In this document: positions 21,083 to 32,549 of the stretch, in pieces
Layout: every line of letters begins with the position of its first letter
How positions within the stretch are numbered: the stretch's first letter is position 1
Origin: Akanthomyces muscarius
Taxonomy: Eukaryota; Ascomycota; Sordariomycetes; Hypocreales; Cordycipitaceae
Reading direction: 5' to 3'
Length of the DNA stretch: 64,000 nt
Assembly: GCF_028009165.1 (NCBI RefSeq)
Contig: NC_079244.1
Location: 3,658,001 to 3,722,000 of the forward strand
Position numbers and translations under genes: made by a program
The notes under the pieces: model-generated
Told to the model about the DNA's origin: nothing
Seen by the model: the letters and a program-made list of their open reading frames with translations, nothing else
Databases searched by the model: none

Positions 21083-22800
21083 CAAGCGAGGCTGCCGCGC
21101 GTCTTTGGGGGAAAATAGTACGGTAGGGCTGTTTCGCTTCTGCGCGATTGGAGGTTGTAACTCAATAGAATGCCGGATAAGGGTCAGGTTAGAAAAGATT
21201 GTTCAAGCTCGCCTCCTTGGAGCTTGAGGAAGAGGCTTGAGAAAGAGCAAGAGGTGCTCGATGAAGGAAGAGGGAGAGGAGAGCGAGGCTGGGACCAAAA
21301 GAAAAGCAAAATGACCCCCAAAAAAACCTCGAGGGTGAAGCTGATCGTAAAAGCAGTGACTGCATGCACTGAGGAGTCGAAGCTGCGAGAACGGTGGGGG
21401 TGCAGAGGTAGTGAATGCATAGTTCAGCGGCCGGCAGAGACACGCGCAGTTTCACAACCCAAGATTACATGATAGACTTCACTCATACAAGAGGGAAGCG
21501 GTTACTGTAATGCTCGAGGCTCTTTTCACAATGGCAACTTTTGGCACTCTGGCCTGTGCACATGCTGGCCCGCGAGCTGCGTGCAAGCCGCGGGTGCGTT
21601 TGCTCACGCACAATTTAACAACACTACTATATAACCTGAACCAGCAATGCAGCGTCAGGCAAAAGCGGCCAGCTCACGGCATTCGTATTAAAAAAATTGA
21701 AGCCAAGACAGCCTCGTCGCTTGCATAGTTCGTCAGTCTACGTAGCTGCGTGGCTGCGAAGGGTAGTTTGCTCCTGTCTCTGCCAACCTCCCTTGCAGTC
21801 CCGCGGCCGGACAGAAATCTTTTCAGCTCAACCTTGACTTTATTCTAGTGAAGAAGCTTGTATCTGGCATTCTCCTTCTGGTCCAAGGTATCACTGATTA
21901 CGTCCCTGACATTTCCACCGCGGTTGCGGCCTCAATCAACGATAGACAACGTTGCCATGGAGGTACGTGACTCCGTTTGTGACTGAAACTGCCCTCTTCA
22001 CCTTACCACCTCGTTCTAATCTAGGTTATAATCTAACCGCCTCCCCTCCCACAGCCCAAGCGTCAAGTCCAACTGCGCCAGTGTCCTAGTTACCATGGTT
22101 TGCAGTCGTATCGTCGGTAACGCTGGCCCCCTGCCAGTTGCATTGTCCCAATCACCGACCGGCTCAATCGGCTTGCTGAGACGCTTTCGGAAATGCTAGA
22201 GTCGGAGAGGAAGAGGCAAACGCAGCAGCCTTCCCATCACTAACTGCCCAGCTGATGAGGAACGCTGGGATACCAGAGCTGCCCGCTCGCGGATTGCCAT
22301 AGTCGCGTGTAAACGCTAAACTACCTTTGTTAGTAGCACGCCGCCCTGTACGATTCACACATGTATGGAAGATGAAGGACCGGGTAAAAAGACAATCGGC
22401 AAGGACTAGGCCATCGCCGATTCTGACTTTGCTACTGTGTCATGTACAACCGACCGGTGTATGGGGATTGTCCGCGACGTTAGATTGCCACAATGCGACA
22501 GAAACAAGTACGATTCGCAGCCTTGAACGAGTCAAGGTTGTCCTGAAATTTCCCATTGTCTTGATGAAAGCTATTGATCCTGTCTTAACAGCGACCGACG
22601 TTGCATTGGCGTGATCTCCTGTCAGCCCATCGCCCCTACCCGCTGCGGGTGCTGTACTCCTCAGTAAAGCAATAATTGCACATAACGACCTCCGGTAAAG
22701 CCGCTGTCAACCCATAATGCCAATCGTCCAATGGGAAATCGTTCCCAGCAACAAAGTGTCTCGCCCGTGATCCCATCGCTGCCCGCGGTAGAAGTACCTT
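21083..22800. other. Intergenic region, no gene seen
   Basis: About 1.7 kb upstream of the heptad gene. The first 350 bp are probably its promoter. From about 21900 to 22800 there are short frames with no recognisable product. The region leads into the broken coiled-coil ORF and the repeat block, so ancient decayed sequence is possible. Confidence 0.4.
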
Positions 22801-22801
22801 A

Positions 22802-23132
22802 CTCTGTATTCTTGTCGCCGTTCTTGACGTAATCCACAATCGGCTCAAAGGAATCGTGGACAATCCTCCGCATAGCAGACAGCTCTTTGTCCGCCTTTCT
22901 GAAGATGAATTTGATGCAAGGCGAGCTGCGCAAACCAGTCATTGCGAGCCCGCTCAAGATTCTTGCTGAATCTCTCCTTGAAAATCGCATCCGCCTTCTG
23001 TTTTGCCTCGTTCTCAATCTTCTGCTGCTGGATCTTTAGCAAATCCTGGTCGATCTTCAACTGCTGCTTAGCAATAGAGAGATGCTCCTCTCCCAACTTG
23101 AGATCTCTCTCACGTTCTGCGAAATCTGCCGC
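22802..23132 (-). pseudogene. Frameshifted coiled-coil ORF remnant
   Basis: The minus strand reads RERDLKLGEEHLSIAKQQ and goes on through a Lys/Gln/Glu-rich stretch (IQQQKIENEAKQKADAIF) to ARNDWFAQL. At about 22920 the coding signal moves to another frame, reading KFIFRKADKELSAM and then EPIVDYVKNGDKNTE before a stop at about 22802. A one-base indel or a missed tiny intron would explain this. The upstream side starts at a good acceptor (TTTCGCAG), so this may be the last exon of a gene whose 5' part was lost to the adjacent repeats. The family is not recognised. Confidence 0.5.
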
Positions 23133-23140
23133 GGCAATAG

Positions 23141-23570
23141 TGTAGCTTACAAAAAAAGGCTACAAACGCGCACTCATTTTGCAGTGGCATCTCGCAGCTT
23201 ACATGACCACCACACATTTTTAGCGGTAGAGCATGTAATAAAGGCTCGTTGGTTTTCTCCAAGCGGTGCACAGTAGGGCAGCTTTTCGAACGTGGTTGCA
23301 AACGCGCGGGCATTTTGCAATGACATCTCAGGGCGTAGATGACTGCTATACATTTTAGTGGTAGAGCGTGTAAGACTCGCGTCTCTTTTTCTTACTGATA
23401 GGTTATGTATAACTTTTCGGAAATGTTGCAAACGCGCGGGCATTTTACAACGACACCTGAGAGGCACATGTCCACCATGTATTTTAGCAGAACACCCCGT
23501 GAGCCCCGCGTCCTTTTTACAGCGATGGGTAGCAGTGTAGCTTTTGATTAACACACACACATTTTAGAAA
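23141..23570. repeat. Diverged 127-136 bp tandem repeat
   Basis: Three full units and part of a fourth are visible. Each contains an AGCTTTTCG-like start, GCAAACGCGCGGGCATTTT, a GACATCTCA-like middle, ACATTTTAG and a GAGCGTGTAAG-like end. AGCTT starts fall at about 23144, 23280, 23411 and 23539, a spacing of 136, 131-132 and 127-128 bp. The period is not a multiple of three, so the 128-codon frame crossing it on the minus strand is not a protein repeat. Confidence 0.8.
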
Positions 23571-23785
23571 CATAGTATCATAATAGTGTCTTTTTCTCCC
23601 CAATAAGCATTTTACTCGTCGATTCGCGACAGGCAAGTGTTGGCGGCGGGCCAGCCCTCATGGCATGCCAAGCTCAAGCTTGGGTGGAGCTGAGCCGTGT
23701 CGTCTCGACTCGAAGCCACCCCTCTCGACTTACGCAACACCGACGCATGCGACTGGCCCTGGGCCAACAACCTTGAACGGTGACA

Positions 23786-25496
23786 ATGACGGTCCAGCAG
23801 CATGTTCTCAACTGGCTCTATAGCGTGTTGACCAGCGTAAGGCGACAGCCCCTGTACTATTTGCATTGCGCCACTTCTGACGTCCACAGGAATACCAAGA
23901 CGTCAATCGCTGCTACGACGGCATCGCTCGCGTGCTCAGCAGCTACCCGACCCTCTCGCCGCGCACCGATGTATACAGTACGTCACTTGCCCCTGCCATT
24001 CGGTACATAATCATAGAGTCTAACCCATCAGCCTCGCCTGATGGCGCCAGCGCGCTGTTGGTGCACCTCTCCGGCACGCTCCCCGTCAACTTCCGCGGCA
24101 ACACGTACCGATTCCCGCTCTCGATATGGATACCTCACAGATACCCCAGAGAACCCCCGATAATATACGTCACGCCGACCGAGTCCATGGTCATACGGCC
24201 TGGGCAGCACGTCGACCAGCAAGGCCAAGTCTACCACCCGTACCTTGTTGGCTGGCAGCAGTTTTGGGATGTATGTGTTGTCGCACGCTGTCAACATGGC
24301 AGAACGATGGCTAAATGCTGAAGCAGAAATCGACCCTGCAAGACTTTCTCGCAATACTTGCCGATGTATTTGCAAAAGAACCGCCGGTCGTTGCGCGACA
24401 GCAGAGACCAGCAGCGCCACCGCAACGGCCACACGAAACACCTCCGCCTGTCCCTCCATTGCCCGTCGAGATGGCAGGGAGACCTGTGCAAGCGCCGCAT
24501 TCTGACCAGGCTCGACCACCCATCCCGCCGAAATCGCCGCAAGACTCCAGATCATCTTCTGGCCCTCCACTACCCCCACTACCTCCAACGTCTCCCCCAG
24601 CAGCGCAGCGACAGCCCTCACGATATGACTCGGCACCTCCATTGCCACCTCAACCACACCAGCCAGAGCTGAGGAATCCACAAGGGGGGTCTAATCTCGG
24701 AGCAAGTGCCGCGAGCCCTCCCGGATATCCTTCACATTACACCGCCACACACCAAGTGAACCCTAGTGCTAGCTCTACGTTGCCGACGTACAGTCAAGGT
24801 AGCTGGCAGCAACAGCCACCAGCAGGATCATGGGGCCAAATGCATCACAATCAAACACATGGCCACCCCCCCGAACAAAGTCCAGCTCAAGCTCAGCCAC
24901 CACCGCGAGATCTACTGTTGGATGACCCACTAACGGTCGACATCCCTCCACCGTCTACGGTCAAGGCGCCACCCATTCCGCCCAACCCAGAAAAGGACCA
25001 GCTGCTACGGCAGCTGGCGCAAACACTCGCCTACATGCGGCAGCAGAGCCGTCAGCAGAACGACTCGTCCATGGCTGGTCTGCAGGCACAGCGCGCGGCC
25101 ATGGAGCACGCCATGGCCGGCGTCCAGTCGGAGCTGGGCCAGCTCACGCAGCTGTCGAGCGTGCTCTCGTCCAACACCAACATCCTGCACGACGCGCTGC
25201 GCAAGGCCGACGGGGTCATCGAGGGCTCGGCCAACCACGCAAGGCCGGACATTGACGAGCTGCTGGTGGCGCCGACGGTGGTGTCCAACCAGCTGTACAG
25301 CCTGGTGGCGGAGGAGCGAGCTCTGGGGGACGCCATCTTTATGCTGGGGAGGGCCGTCGAACGGGGAAAGATCCCGCCGGCGGTGTTTGCCAAGACGACG
25401 AGATCGCTGGCACGCGAGTGGTACCTTAAGAAGGCGCTCGCGCGCAAAATTGCGCAGGGGATGGGCATGGGCCTGGGTCCGGGCGGACAATACTAA
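23786..25496 (+). CDS. vps23: ESCRT-I subunit Vps23 (TSG101 homologue)
   Basis: Four exons (23786-23836, 23890-23977, 24032-24270, 24327-25496) give 515 aa. The last acceptor could also lie 3 nt earlier. The N-terminal UEV domain (about 1-125) has YPTLSPRTDVY, GTLPVNFRGNTYRFPLSIW, YPREPPIIYVTPT and GQVYHPYLVGW, and lacks the E2 catalytic cysteine context as expected. A Pro/Gln-rich linker (about 150-300) contains many PPxP motifs. A predicted coiled coil follows (about 320-395). The C-terminal steadiness box (about 435-505) includes LVAEERALGDAIFMLGRAVE and FAKTTRSLAREWYLKKALAR. The protein binds ubiquitinated cargo on endosomes and recruits downstream ESCRTs for vacuolar sorting. In ascomycetes Vps23 also serves ambient-pH signalling with PalF/PalH. 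It is complete. Confidence 0.96.
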
Positions 25497-26811
25497 GCGT
25501 GCAGAACGCCACGGCTGTCGACAAAACTTGTCCTTTATGTAGGAATGAATGCATATAGCAATTCTATCGAAAACGGCCAAGAAAATGACCAAGTGACGGG
25601 GGTGCAGTGGGAACGTGCCAATTGCCCGTGAAGAAACCCGCCACGGAACGCCTCAATGATGTGCGAGTCATTGATCTGTTTTAGGCAGCGAGACGAAGAG
25701 GATACTCCGTAGAGGAACAAATGGCATTACGGTGTGCTAAAGCATTTACCTGACGGGTTTTCCAAGCTCACGGCTACTGCACGTCTCTGCTGCACGTCTG
25801 GGTCCAGCTTACAGCGTTGCGTCACGACCATTCTGGCAAATCTACACAACGCCCCCCGCTTCAAAACGAGCTTCCCGGGTAGTAGATGTAAAAGTACCTA
25901 TCTTTCAAGAAACTCCCGGAATGAGCTAGCCGTGTTTTTTTCTTAGCCTATGGCGTACGCCCCAAAAAACAAAGATTCCGCAGCAGAAAACGGCATCGCG
26001 GGACGGCATATCCCATCGCCACATCTCGCCGCCAAAAGTGCCCCCAACTTTTCTTCTTCTAACCAGGAACAAAAAATGACGGGCAGTCCTTTTTGATCAT
26101 GACCAGCATCGGACGGCCGCATGCTGCGGGCGTGGTCGAGAGTTTGATTCACAACTGCTCAGGAACAATACTAAGCCCTGTCGCTGCTTGCCGGCGCGCC
26201 CCCCCACAGGAACAATACCAAGAACCTGTCTCACCGGCGCTCAACTCTCCACACCACCACCAGCGACTTACATGGTCGAGATTTCACTTCCAGCAAGGTT
26301 GACCTCTTTCGGAAGATTCACCAAACGGCAGTTTTTTCCGATCCTCTCACCTCTTTTCTCATTTCGAAGAGGCGGGTGGTGGTCATGATGATGGATTGTG
26401 GCATTGCGCGTGCCCATTGTTCTTTTTTGGGAAGCGCAATGTCTCGGCCAGCCGCGCTGCTTGCCTTGGCCGGCCCATGGAATCAGCCAGAGTATATAGC
26501 AAAATGGTTCGCCTATTTCTACTCTGCTGAGAGACGGGCCCATTCTTCATTCCTGTCTCGGTTTTCTCTGAAGGTGCCTGCTGCTCTCACAGCTTTCCCA
26601 ATATCAAGTTATACATCTTCCTTGCTTCAACGACTTACACGCAACCCCAGCAGCCGGTCTGCTTCCCATCTCCTCAGAGACTTCCCAATAAGTCTGATTA
26701 CCACCTCTGTCCATCCATCTATACAACCTTCTTCAGCATCTTGATCCTCTCATCGCCCCCAAAACAGGCCAAGGAAGCCTCTACGCCACGCCCTCACCAC
26801 CGACCACCGCC
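25497..26811. other. Intergenic region and ste2 promoter
   Basis: This 1.3 kb runs between vps23 and the pheromone-receptor gene. It includes the vps23 3' UTR. From about 26100 it includes the probable ste2 promoter, with the direct repeat annotated separately, and a CT-rich leader at 26530-26800. Confidence 0.5.
26160..26243 (+). promoter_or_regulatory. Direct repeat with AACAAT cores upstream of ste2
   Basis: CAGGAACAATACTAAG (26160-26175) recurs as CAGGAACAATACCAAG (26207-26222), a 47-bp period. Each copy is followed by a CCTGTC and a CCGGCG. AACAAT is the core bound by HMG-box factors, the class that includes fungal mating-type regulators. A regulatory role is inferred from this core and from the position about 600 bp before the receptor start codon. 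Confidence 0.4.
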
Positions 26812-28081
26812 ATGGACGGCCCCCCTCCCACCATGACGCCCGACCCGTCCTTTGACCGGTTCGACGGCAACGTCACCTTCTTCCTCGCCGACCGCAACAC
26901 GACCGCGTCGGTGCCCATGGCCGCGCTCAACGCCTTCAACGACGAGACCATCAGCGTCACCATGAACTACGGCGCCCAGCTCGGCGCCTGCGTCGTCATG
27001 TTCCTCGTCGTCCTCGTCCTCACCCCGTCCGCCAAGCTCGTCCGCGCCTCGGCCGTCCTGCACCTCACCGGCCTGCTGCTCTGCGCCGTACGCACCGGCC
27101 TGCTCTTCAGCTACTACGTCGCGCCCTTCAGCCACTTCTACCAGGTCTGGGGCGGCGACTTCTCGCAGGTCCCGCACTACTACTACAGCGTCAGCCTCGC
27201 GGCCAACACGCTCGCCCTGCCGCTCGTCGTCGTCATGCAGGCCGCGCTCATGAACCAGGCCTGGACCATGGTCGCGTTCTGGCCCCGCGCGGCAAAGTAC
27301 GTTGCCTGCGCGCTGTCGGCCGTCATCGTGCTCCTGACGGTTGGCACGCGCCTGGCCTTTACCATTGTCCAGAACCGCGCCATCGTCACGGCCGTCCCGC
27401 CCGAGTTCTTCTTCTGGGGTATCCACTGGACCCTCATCATGGGCGCCATCTCCATCTTTTGGTTCTGCGCCGTCTTCAACGTCAAGCTCGTCAGCCACCT
27501 CGTCACCAACCGCGGCATCCTCCCCTCCACCACCCTCGTCAACCCCATGGAAGTCCTCATCATGACCAATGGTTTTCTCATGATCATACCCTGTAAGTTG
27601 TACCAACAAGAAAACACCAGAAACTCAAGGTTGCTGATACGTCGCAGCCATTTTCGCCGGGTTGGAGTGGGCCAAGTTTACAAACTTTGAATCCGGCTCC
27701 CTCACGCTCACCTCAGTCATCCTTATCCTGCCGCTCGGCACCCTCACCGCGCAGCGCATCTCCAGTCAAGGTTCCCAGAGCTACATGGCTGGTGAAAAGT
27801 TTCGCAAGCAACAACCACAGACGCGCAGCGCCTTCGGCGCCGCCTCCTCCCACCAGGCAAACCACACCAAGCCCGCAAGCGTCACCTTCTCAAGCAACGG
27901 GACAACAGTCACACCCCAGATCTCCGCAGGATCTAGGCCAGAAGTGTCGCTCATGGATCGTCCGGAGCGCATGGACCCGATTGACCTCGAGCTTAGCAGA
28001 ATCGATGCCTGCCGTGAGTCCTTTGAGCTTTCGCAGGGGGCAGAGCAACGAAGAAGAATGCAAAGAGACGACTTTGTATAA
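26812..28081 (+). CDS. ste2: Ste2-type alpha-pheromone receptor (GPCR)
   Basis: Two exons (26812-27592 and 27648-28081) give 404 aa. The ATG has a strong context (CACCGCCATGG). The extracellular N-terminus carries NVT and NTT glycosylation sequons. Seven hydrophobic segments begin at about residue 60 (LGACVVMFLVVLVL, AVLHLTGLLLCAV, VSLAANTLALPLVVVMQAAL, YVACALSAVIVLL, WTLIMGAISIFWFCAVFNV, VLIMTNGFLMIIP and SVILILPLGTLTAQR). The LPLGTL segment in helix 7 and the overall layout match fungal Ste2 (PRE-2 in Neurospora). The Ser/Thr/Gln-rich cytosolic tail is about 110 residues. The receptor binds the alpha-type peptide pheromone and signals through a G protein and MAPK cascade; in some fungi it also guides chemotropism. 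A further intron near the end (GTGAGT at about 28013) would change the tail and cannot be excluded. Confidence 0.95.
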
Positions 28082-28373
28082 CTCTATTCTGTTCAAATTT
28101 GACCATATAGTTGCTTAATTACTTGCATTGTTTTACAGATTGGATTGCATTTGGCCGATCGTCCCAGTGCACTCAAGTGGCGCCACGACGGCAGGTTAGC
28201 ATAACATAATTAGCATGAATGATGAGGCAAACGTTTAGTTTTATTTCATTGGCAGAATTTCTACAGGAAAGCAACGTCAAAGTCCAATAACCTTATGCGA
28301 GTTCCTCTTCCCAAATGATACTGAGTCTTTCGCTCCCCGTATCAGGCTCAGGTGGATGCCTGCAGCCAAAACT

Positions 28374-30395
28374 CTACTCGGTATGCCCGCGCCTTTTGAC
28401 ACTTCCCTGAAGCTTGCATAGGCTTATGAGTCTCTTCATTTCGACACCATAAACTGGCTTAGGCTGCTCTAGTTGGCAGTGCGCTTGCGATACTAGCGTC
28501 CCTGAGCTGCGCGAGAACCAGCGTCGTGGCGAGCGTCTTGGAGGCTTCAAGGTTTTTGGATAATCATGTACGGGCGAGCGCGAAAAATCCGTAGCCGCAT
28601 CACTTGTACCGTAATCTGATTCACCAGTGCAACGAGCATTGCCGTGCAAAGATGATTGCTGTAAGAGAATGTCCATGTGGCCATGCGTATGCTCACCAGC
28701 TCGATACGTCTTCGCATGGCTTGACAAGTAGGGGTCAAACAGGCTGATTTCGCCCGCTTTGGAAGATCTCAGTGGCTGTCTGTGGTCTGATGATACCTCA
28801 CACCACTCTGCGTGTAGCCTTTGGCGTGGTGCAGATTCCACAGAACCAAGTTTCCACATGGCGGGATATTCTGAGGGTGTTTCCGTCTCTCCCACGATTG
28901 GTGCTCGCTTGAATCTCCAAGACGAAGAGATTCGCCGCAAGGAACCTTTCAATTTCTCTCTCTTGCTAGGCGGCTTCGATGCTGAGCGTATCTCGTCTGG
29001 TGGCCGTTTTCCTTTCTGGTGCCCACTGGCCGAGTTCGGTGGCTTTTTATGGCTCATGGCCTCGAAGAACCCAAGTGCGTCTCGAAAGTTTTCAGGATTT
29101 CTAGGCTTCACAAATGTACCATGACACTCGGCAAGTTCCATTGGGCATGCATTCCCCGGCGCTATTGGCTTTTGCGGCGTTACAATGCGCTGCGGCGACC
29201 AGCCCTTCCTCAACTGCGGGACGGATTGACCCCTCTTTGCGACAATTATGGAATCAACAGATTCTACCGATGAGTCTGGTGCATCTGTAGTATTTGGAGC
29301 CTTCGGTGTAATACAGCTTGTCGAGTGTCGTTTCGCATCCGTGTGTGCAGAACTTGGCGTACACGGGGGCGAAGGCAGACATCCCATTGCCTTTCTGGGA
29401 GTAGAGACTGGAGATGCATCTCTAGACGCCGTGGGAACAGGTTTCTTGACCAGCCTTGAAGGTGATTTTACCGGTGATCCAGTTGAAGAAGCGTTGATTG
29501 CGCGAGAAGTTGATTTCTTGGGTACGTCGCCTTTCGACAAGCGCCATTGCTCGCCCTCTCGCATGTAGTGAGGCGAATCTCCTTTACGATGTACCCTCAA
29601 CACAAAGCTGGTGGCCGGGATGGAGTGAATAGAGGGTTCATTTGGTTTTTCACGATTGTGCGGAACAGAACGCTGCAGGGCAGAGACATTGAGGTTCGAT
29701 TTTGTAGGACTGCTTGGGGCTGTATTCGCTGTTTGTCAGCTCTGCTTCTTGTTCAGGGTATGGGTACACACCTGTCTTCGGGGCCACGTATATATGCCCA
29801 CAAGACTGGGACAGGGAAATTTTCTTGTCTGGCTTTTCCGTTTGCGAGAAAGCCGCAGTAGCCGTCTTAAATGCTTTCACATTTGAAAGATGTGACCCTT
29901 GCACGCCATTTTTAGTATACAGCGACATGGGGATCGAATGACGGATATACCTTGCTTCTCCGGCAAAGATGATTCATCAGCCTCAAAAAGCTTTCTCTTC
30001 TCTGCCACTTTTGCGGAGACGCGGTCTTTGGGATTCGTTTTGTTTGGCTGAGCGACGTCCGACCTTGTTGAGGAGATAATGGTACGCCCCAGCGCAGCTG
30101 CAGCAGCTGCCACAGGTGATGGAGCAGTCGAAGGGTCGAGTCTACCATCTTTCTTGGCGTGACCTTTCTCAAACTGAAGTCGATTGTCTTGGAGCGAGCT
30201 CAGTGATGACATGGTTTTGTTGGCCGTCAAGCCCACAACCTGGTGCGGAAAGCTGGGCTTGTTACCCTTGTCAAGCGTCTCAAATTTAGAAACGAGGTGC
30301 GCCAAGCCTCGTCCGGGAATCGTGTTGGCAGCATCGCTGTTTGCCATCTGCGCACCGGGGGGACGAGGGTTGTCGCTTGTTGCTAGTGTAGCCAT
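28374..30395 (-). CDS. Unknown Ser/Pro-rich protein
   Basis: Three exons (30395-29951, 29897-29772, 29728-28374) join in frame to 641 aa. The second intron has a GTGTGT donor and the first a GTATAT donor, so the splice sites are less certain than elsewhere. I do not recognise the family. A short conserved-looking N-terminal block reads GRGLAHLVSKFETLD. The middle is rich in SP and TP dipeptides (TGSPVKSPSRL, SPVSTPRK, LPSPPCTPSS), suggesting a proline-directed kinase substrate. A second ordered block, ENFRDALGFFEAMSHKK, precedes a basic Lys/Arg-rich segment. It has no membrane segment or signal peptide and is probably cytosolic, cortical or nuclear. It is convergent with ste2, whose stop lies 292 bp away. 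Confidence 0.7.
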
Positions 30396-31067
30396 GATGC
30401 GAAGCAGGCGTTTAATGGCGTTGCACCGTTAGATGATGCTGATAAAAGCGACAGATGTGCTTGCTGGGTTGGGAAAAGAATAGGGAAATGCGTAAGCAGA
30501 AGAGAGCGATCTTGACAAGCGAGGTAAATGTGTAGGTAAGGTGTGTTGTTGTAGTGGCCATGTCTTCAGACCTATTTTGACATCACGCAAGGGAGGGCAA
30601 GAGCTGCAGGAGCTTGCAAGTGCCCCTGCCTCAGACGGCGACGAGCCATAGCCACTGGTAGAGACCACCCAACTCAATCGGCAGGCCGTTTCACCCCGAG
30701 TCTGACATTCACATATTGCGGTTCATGCAAGTAGAGTATGTCTGTTCACATCTGTAGGATCTTTTGCTCATGCAGCCGACATCCTGTTGCCCTCCACCCG
30801 AAAATACCCGATAAAAGCGACAAATATTATACAACATTCGATTTTGTTTTGTTTCTAATCGTACAGTGCTTGGTCTCAAGCGGGCGGCGATGCGCTGATC
30901 AGCCCAGAGTGGCAACATATGCCTTTTCCATCATTTAGTGGTTCGTTCGACAACCCTGTGCCGACCGGGTTTGTGTTTCCGTAATCGTAAGCGTCATATG
31001 GCCTTTTCACTGCCTACAGCACAACGTTTGTTAATGATAGCCAGAAGGATTGGGTCGAGGAGACGGC
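30396..31067. other. Intergenic region
   Basis: About 670 bp hold the promoter of the Ser/Pro-rich gene (left) and the 3' flank of tom6 (right). No gene is seen. Confidence 0.5.
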
Positions 31068-31355
31068 CTACGGGGGCAGAAGAAATTCGCTGAAGGGGCT
31101 CGACAGGAAAGCGACAGCAGCCTGCACATTGTCAGCCAGGCTCTCTACGCATATAATAGAGGAATCAACGTGTCTGCACCCACTCAAGGTGCAGACGCGA
31201 CCATCAGATCAACAACTTACGCCAAAGACGGCAATGCTGCGGACAACGGAGGCGTTCTCGGGGGAAGTCAGGGTGTCGTAGGTCGAGGCAATGTAGCCTT
31301 TGGGGGCAGCGGCGCGGCGGCCCTGCTTCTCAGCAAGAACTCTCTTAGGGGCCAT
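31068..31355 (-). CDS. tom6: Mitochondrial import TOM-complex subunit Tom6
   Basis: This two-exon gene is too short for usual ORF cut-offs. Exons 31355-31221 (45 codons) and 31121-31068 (17 codons plus stop) flank a 99-nt intron with GTAAGT and CAG ends. The 62-aa product starts MAPKRVLAEKQGRRAAAP and continues STYDTLTSPENASVVRSI. It ends in one short hydrophobic helix closing FLSSPFSEFLLPP. The basic N-terminus, the SPENxSVVRS block and a tail-anchor helix near the C-terminus match fungal Tom6. Tom6 stabilises assembly of the Tom40 import pore in the outer mitochondrial membrane. It is divergent from the gene at 31670, sharing a 314-bp upstream region. Confidence 0.85.
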
Positions 31356-31669
31356 TGCGTAAAATCGATTGCGATTGTGTGGCTAGAAGCGGTAGTGATG
31401 AATGCGACAGTTGACAGTTGGAGATGGAGAGGTCGAAGCGATCAAAAATTGATGCGCCCAGGTTTGCCGTCACCAGCTCCACATATAAAAGGGTGATTTG
31501 TGGCGCTTGATTGGAGCCGCTCGGCCGCTCACACACTGACTGCGCTAACGGGCACCACTAACACCACAACCTCTCCAATTCATCAAACGATGCTTGGTCC
31601 AGATGCTCGCCAAATCTAGCTCCATATAATCTAAAAGACTCGAATTTATTCAGTAATAATCTTTTCCTG
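31356..31669. promoter_or_regulatory. Shared divergent promoter region
   Basis: These 314 bp lie between the start codons of tom6 (-) and the conserved unknown gene (+), so both promoters must sit within or overlap it. No specific element is identified. Confidence 0.5.
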
Positions 31670-32549
31670 ATGGAAGACGAGCTCACACCCCAGTCCGGGG
31701 GGTTCATTCCACCTACAGGCCTGCTCTCACCCACACTCTCGACAGCGTCATCGCGTGGCGCCGCCGCGCTGCCACATCCTAGGCAAAGAGCGCTGAATCC
31801 CGGCGGCAGCAAAGAAGACATTGTGCGGCGGTACGTCGAAGAAACACTATTAGATGTATCGCGCCGCTATGTCAAGAAGTTTAGTGGTTCGGATCCCGAC
31901 GATGGCGTCGCCGGTTACACGAGTTTCATCGAGGTTGCAAAGCAGCTGGAGGAAGTAGTCGACATGCTGTGGCGCTCCGGCACTCGTAAGTGGAACATGG
32001 TCCAACAAAGAAATCACCAAAACGGGCTCGGCGTTGACAGTTCTAGCATTTTTGCAAATACCATTTCTGCTGAAGATAGGCGGCGACTTTACCCAATACG
32101 TGCGCTCTTTTCCCGCCGCGCCAAGGGCTACGTTTCATCTTCTCGATAAAATGGACCATTGCTTTGCCAGTTTATTATGTGGGCAGGATGTTGAGACGCA
32201 GGAAGCTCTTCCAGGTTTCGAGAATGGGTTGCGCGGCGGCATGACTACGACAGACATGGTGCGCTGCCGCAGCCTGGTCGAGACTACGCGGGTCCTTATG
32301 GTAGAGATTATGAGCAACGATACGGGCGAGGATGAGGATGAGGATGAGGATGACAACGAAGATGAAGACGACGACGACGATGACGACGAGCTTGGTCTGG
32401 AAACAACGGCGAATAGGGCTGAGCCCAAGGAAAGGGTAGCTTGGGACCCTGATCAAGACCGCATCCACCTCGATGCCGCTCGCGTTTACGAAAAGACTAT
32501 TGTCCAACTGGGCAATAGACTCGGGGATGGCGCACTGGGATCTGCATAA
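31670..32549 (+). CDS. Conserved fungal protein of unknown function
   Basis: Two exons (31670-31985, 32041-32549) give 274 aa. The 55-nt intron has GTAAGT and GACAG ends. The N-terminus is Ser/Thr/Pro-rich. A compact helical region follows: EDIVRRYVEETLLDVSRRYV, QLEEVVDMLWRSGT, then IPFLLKIGGDFTQYVRSFP and LLDKMDHCFASLL. Next comes a very acidic run (about 213-238, mostly Asp/Glu) and a short C-terminal helix (AARVYEKTIVQLGNRL). I know no function for it. The layout resembles fungal proteins of about 250-300 residues lacking named domains. It has no membrane segment. Confidence 0.8.
32325..32394 (+). repeat. GAT/GAC/GAG triplet run encoding poly-acidic tract
   Basis: Consecutive Asp and Glu codons, with one Asn, in the second exon of the gene at 31670. 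The run is imperfect at DNA level but nearly pure acid at protein level. Confidence 0.8.

Noticed and set aside
23174..23560. 128-codon minus-strand frame that seems to hold protein repeats of about 44 residues
   Set aside because: The underlying DNA unit is 127-136 bp, not a multiple of three, so homologous bases fall in different frames.
26794..27609. 271-codon minus-strand frame antisense to ste2
   Set aside because: Asp/Glu/Val/Gly-rich shadow of the codon-biased receptor gene, starting at a non-ATG codon, with no fold signature.
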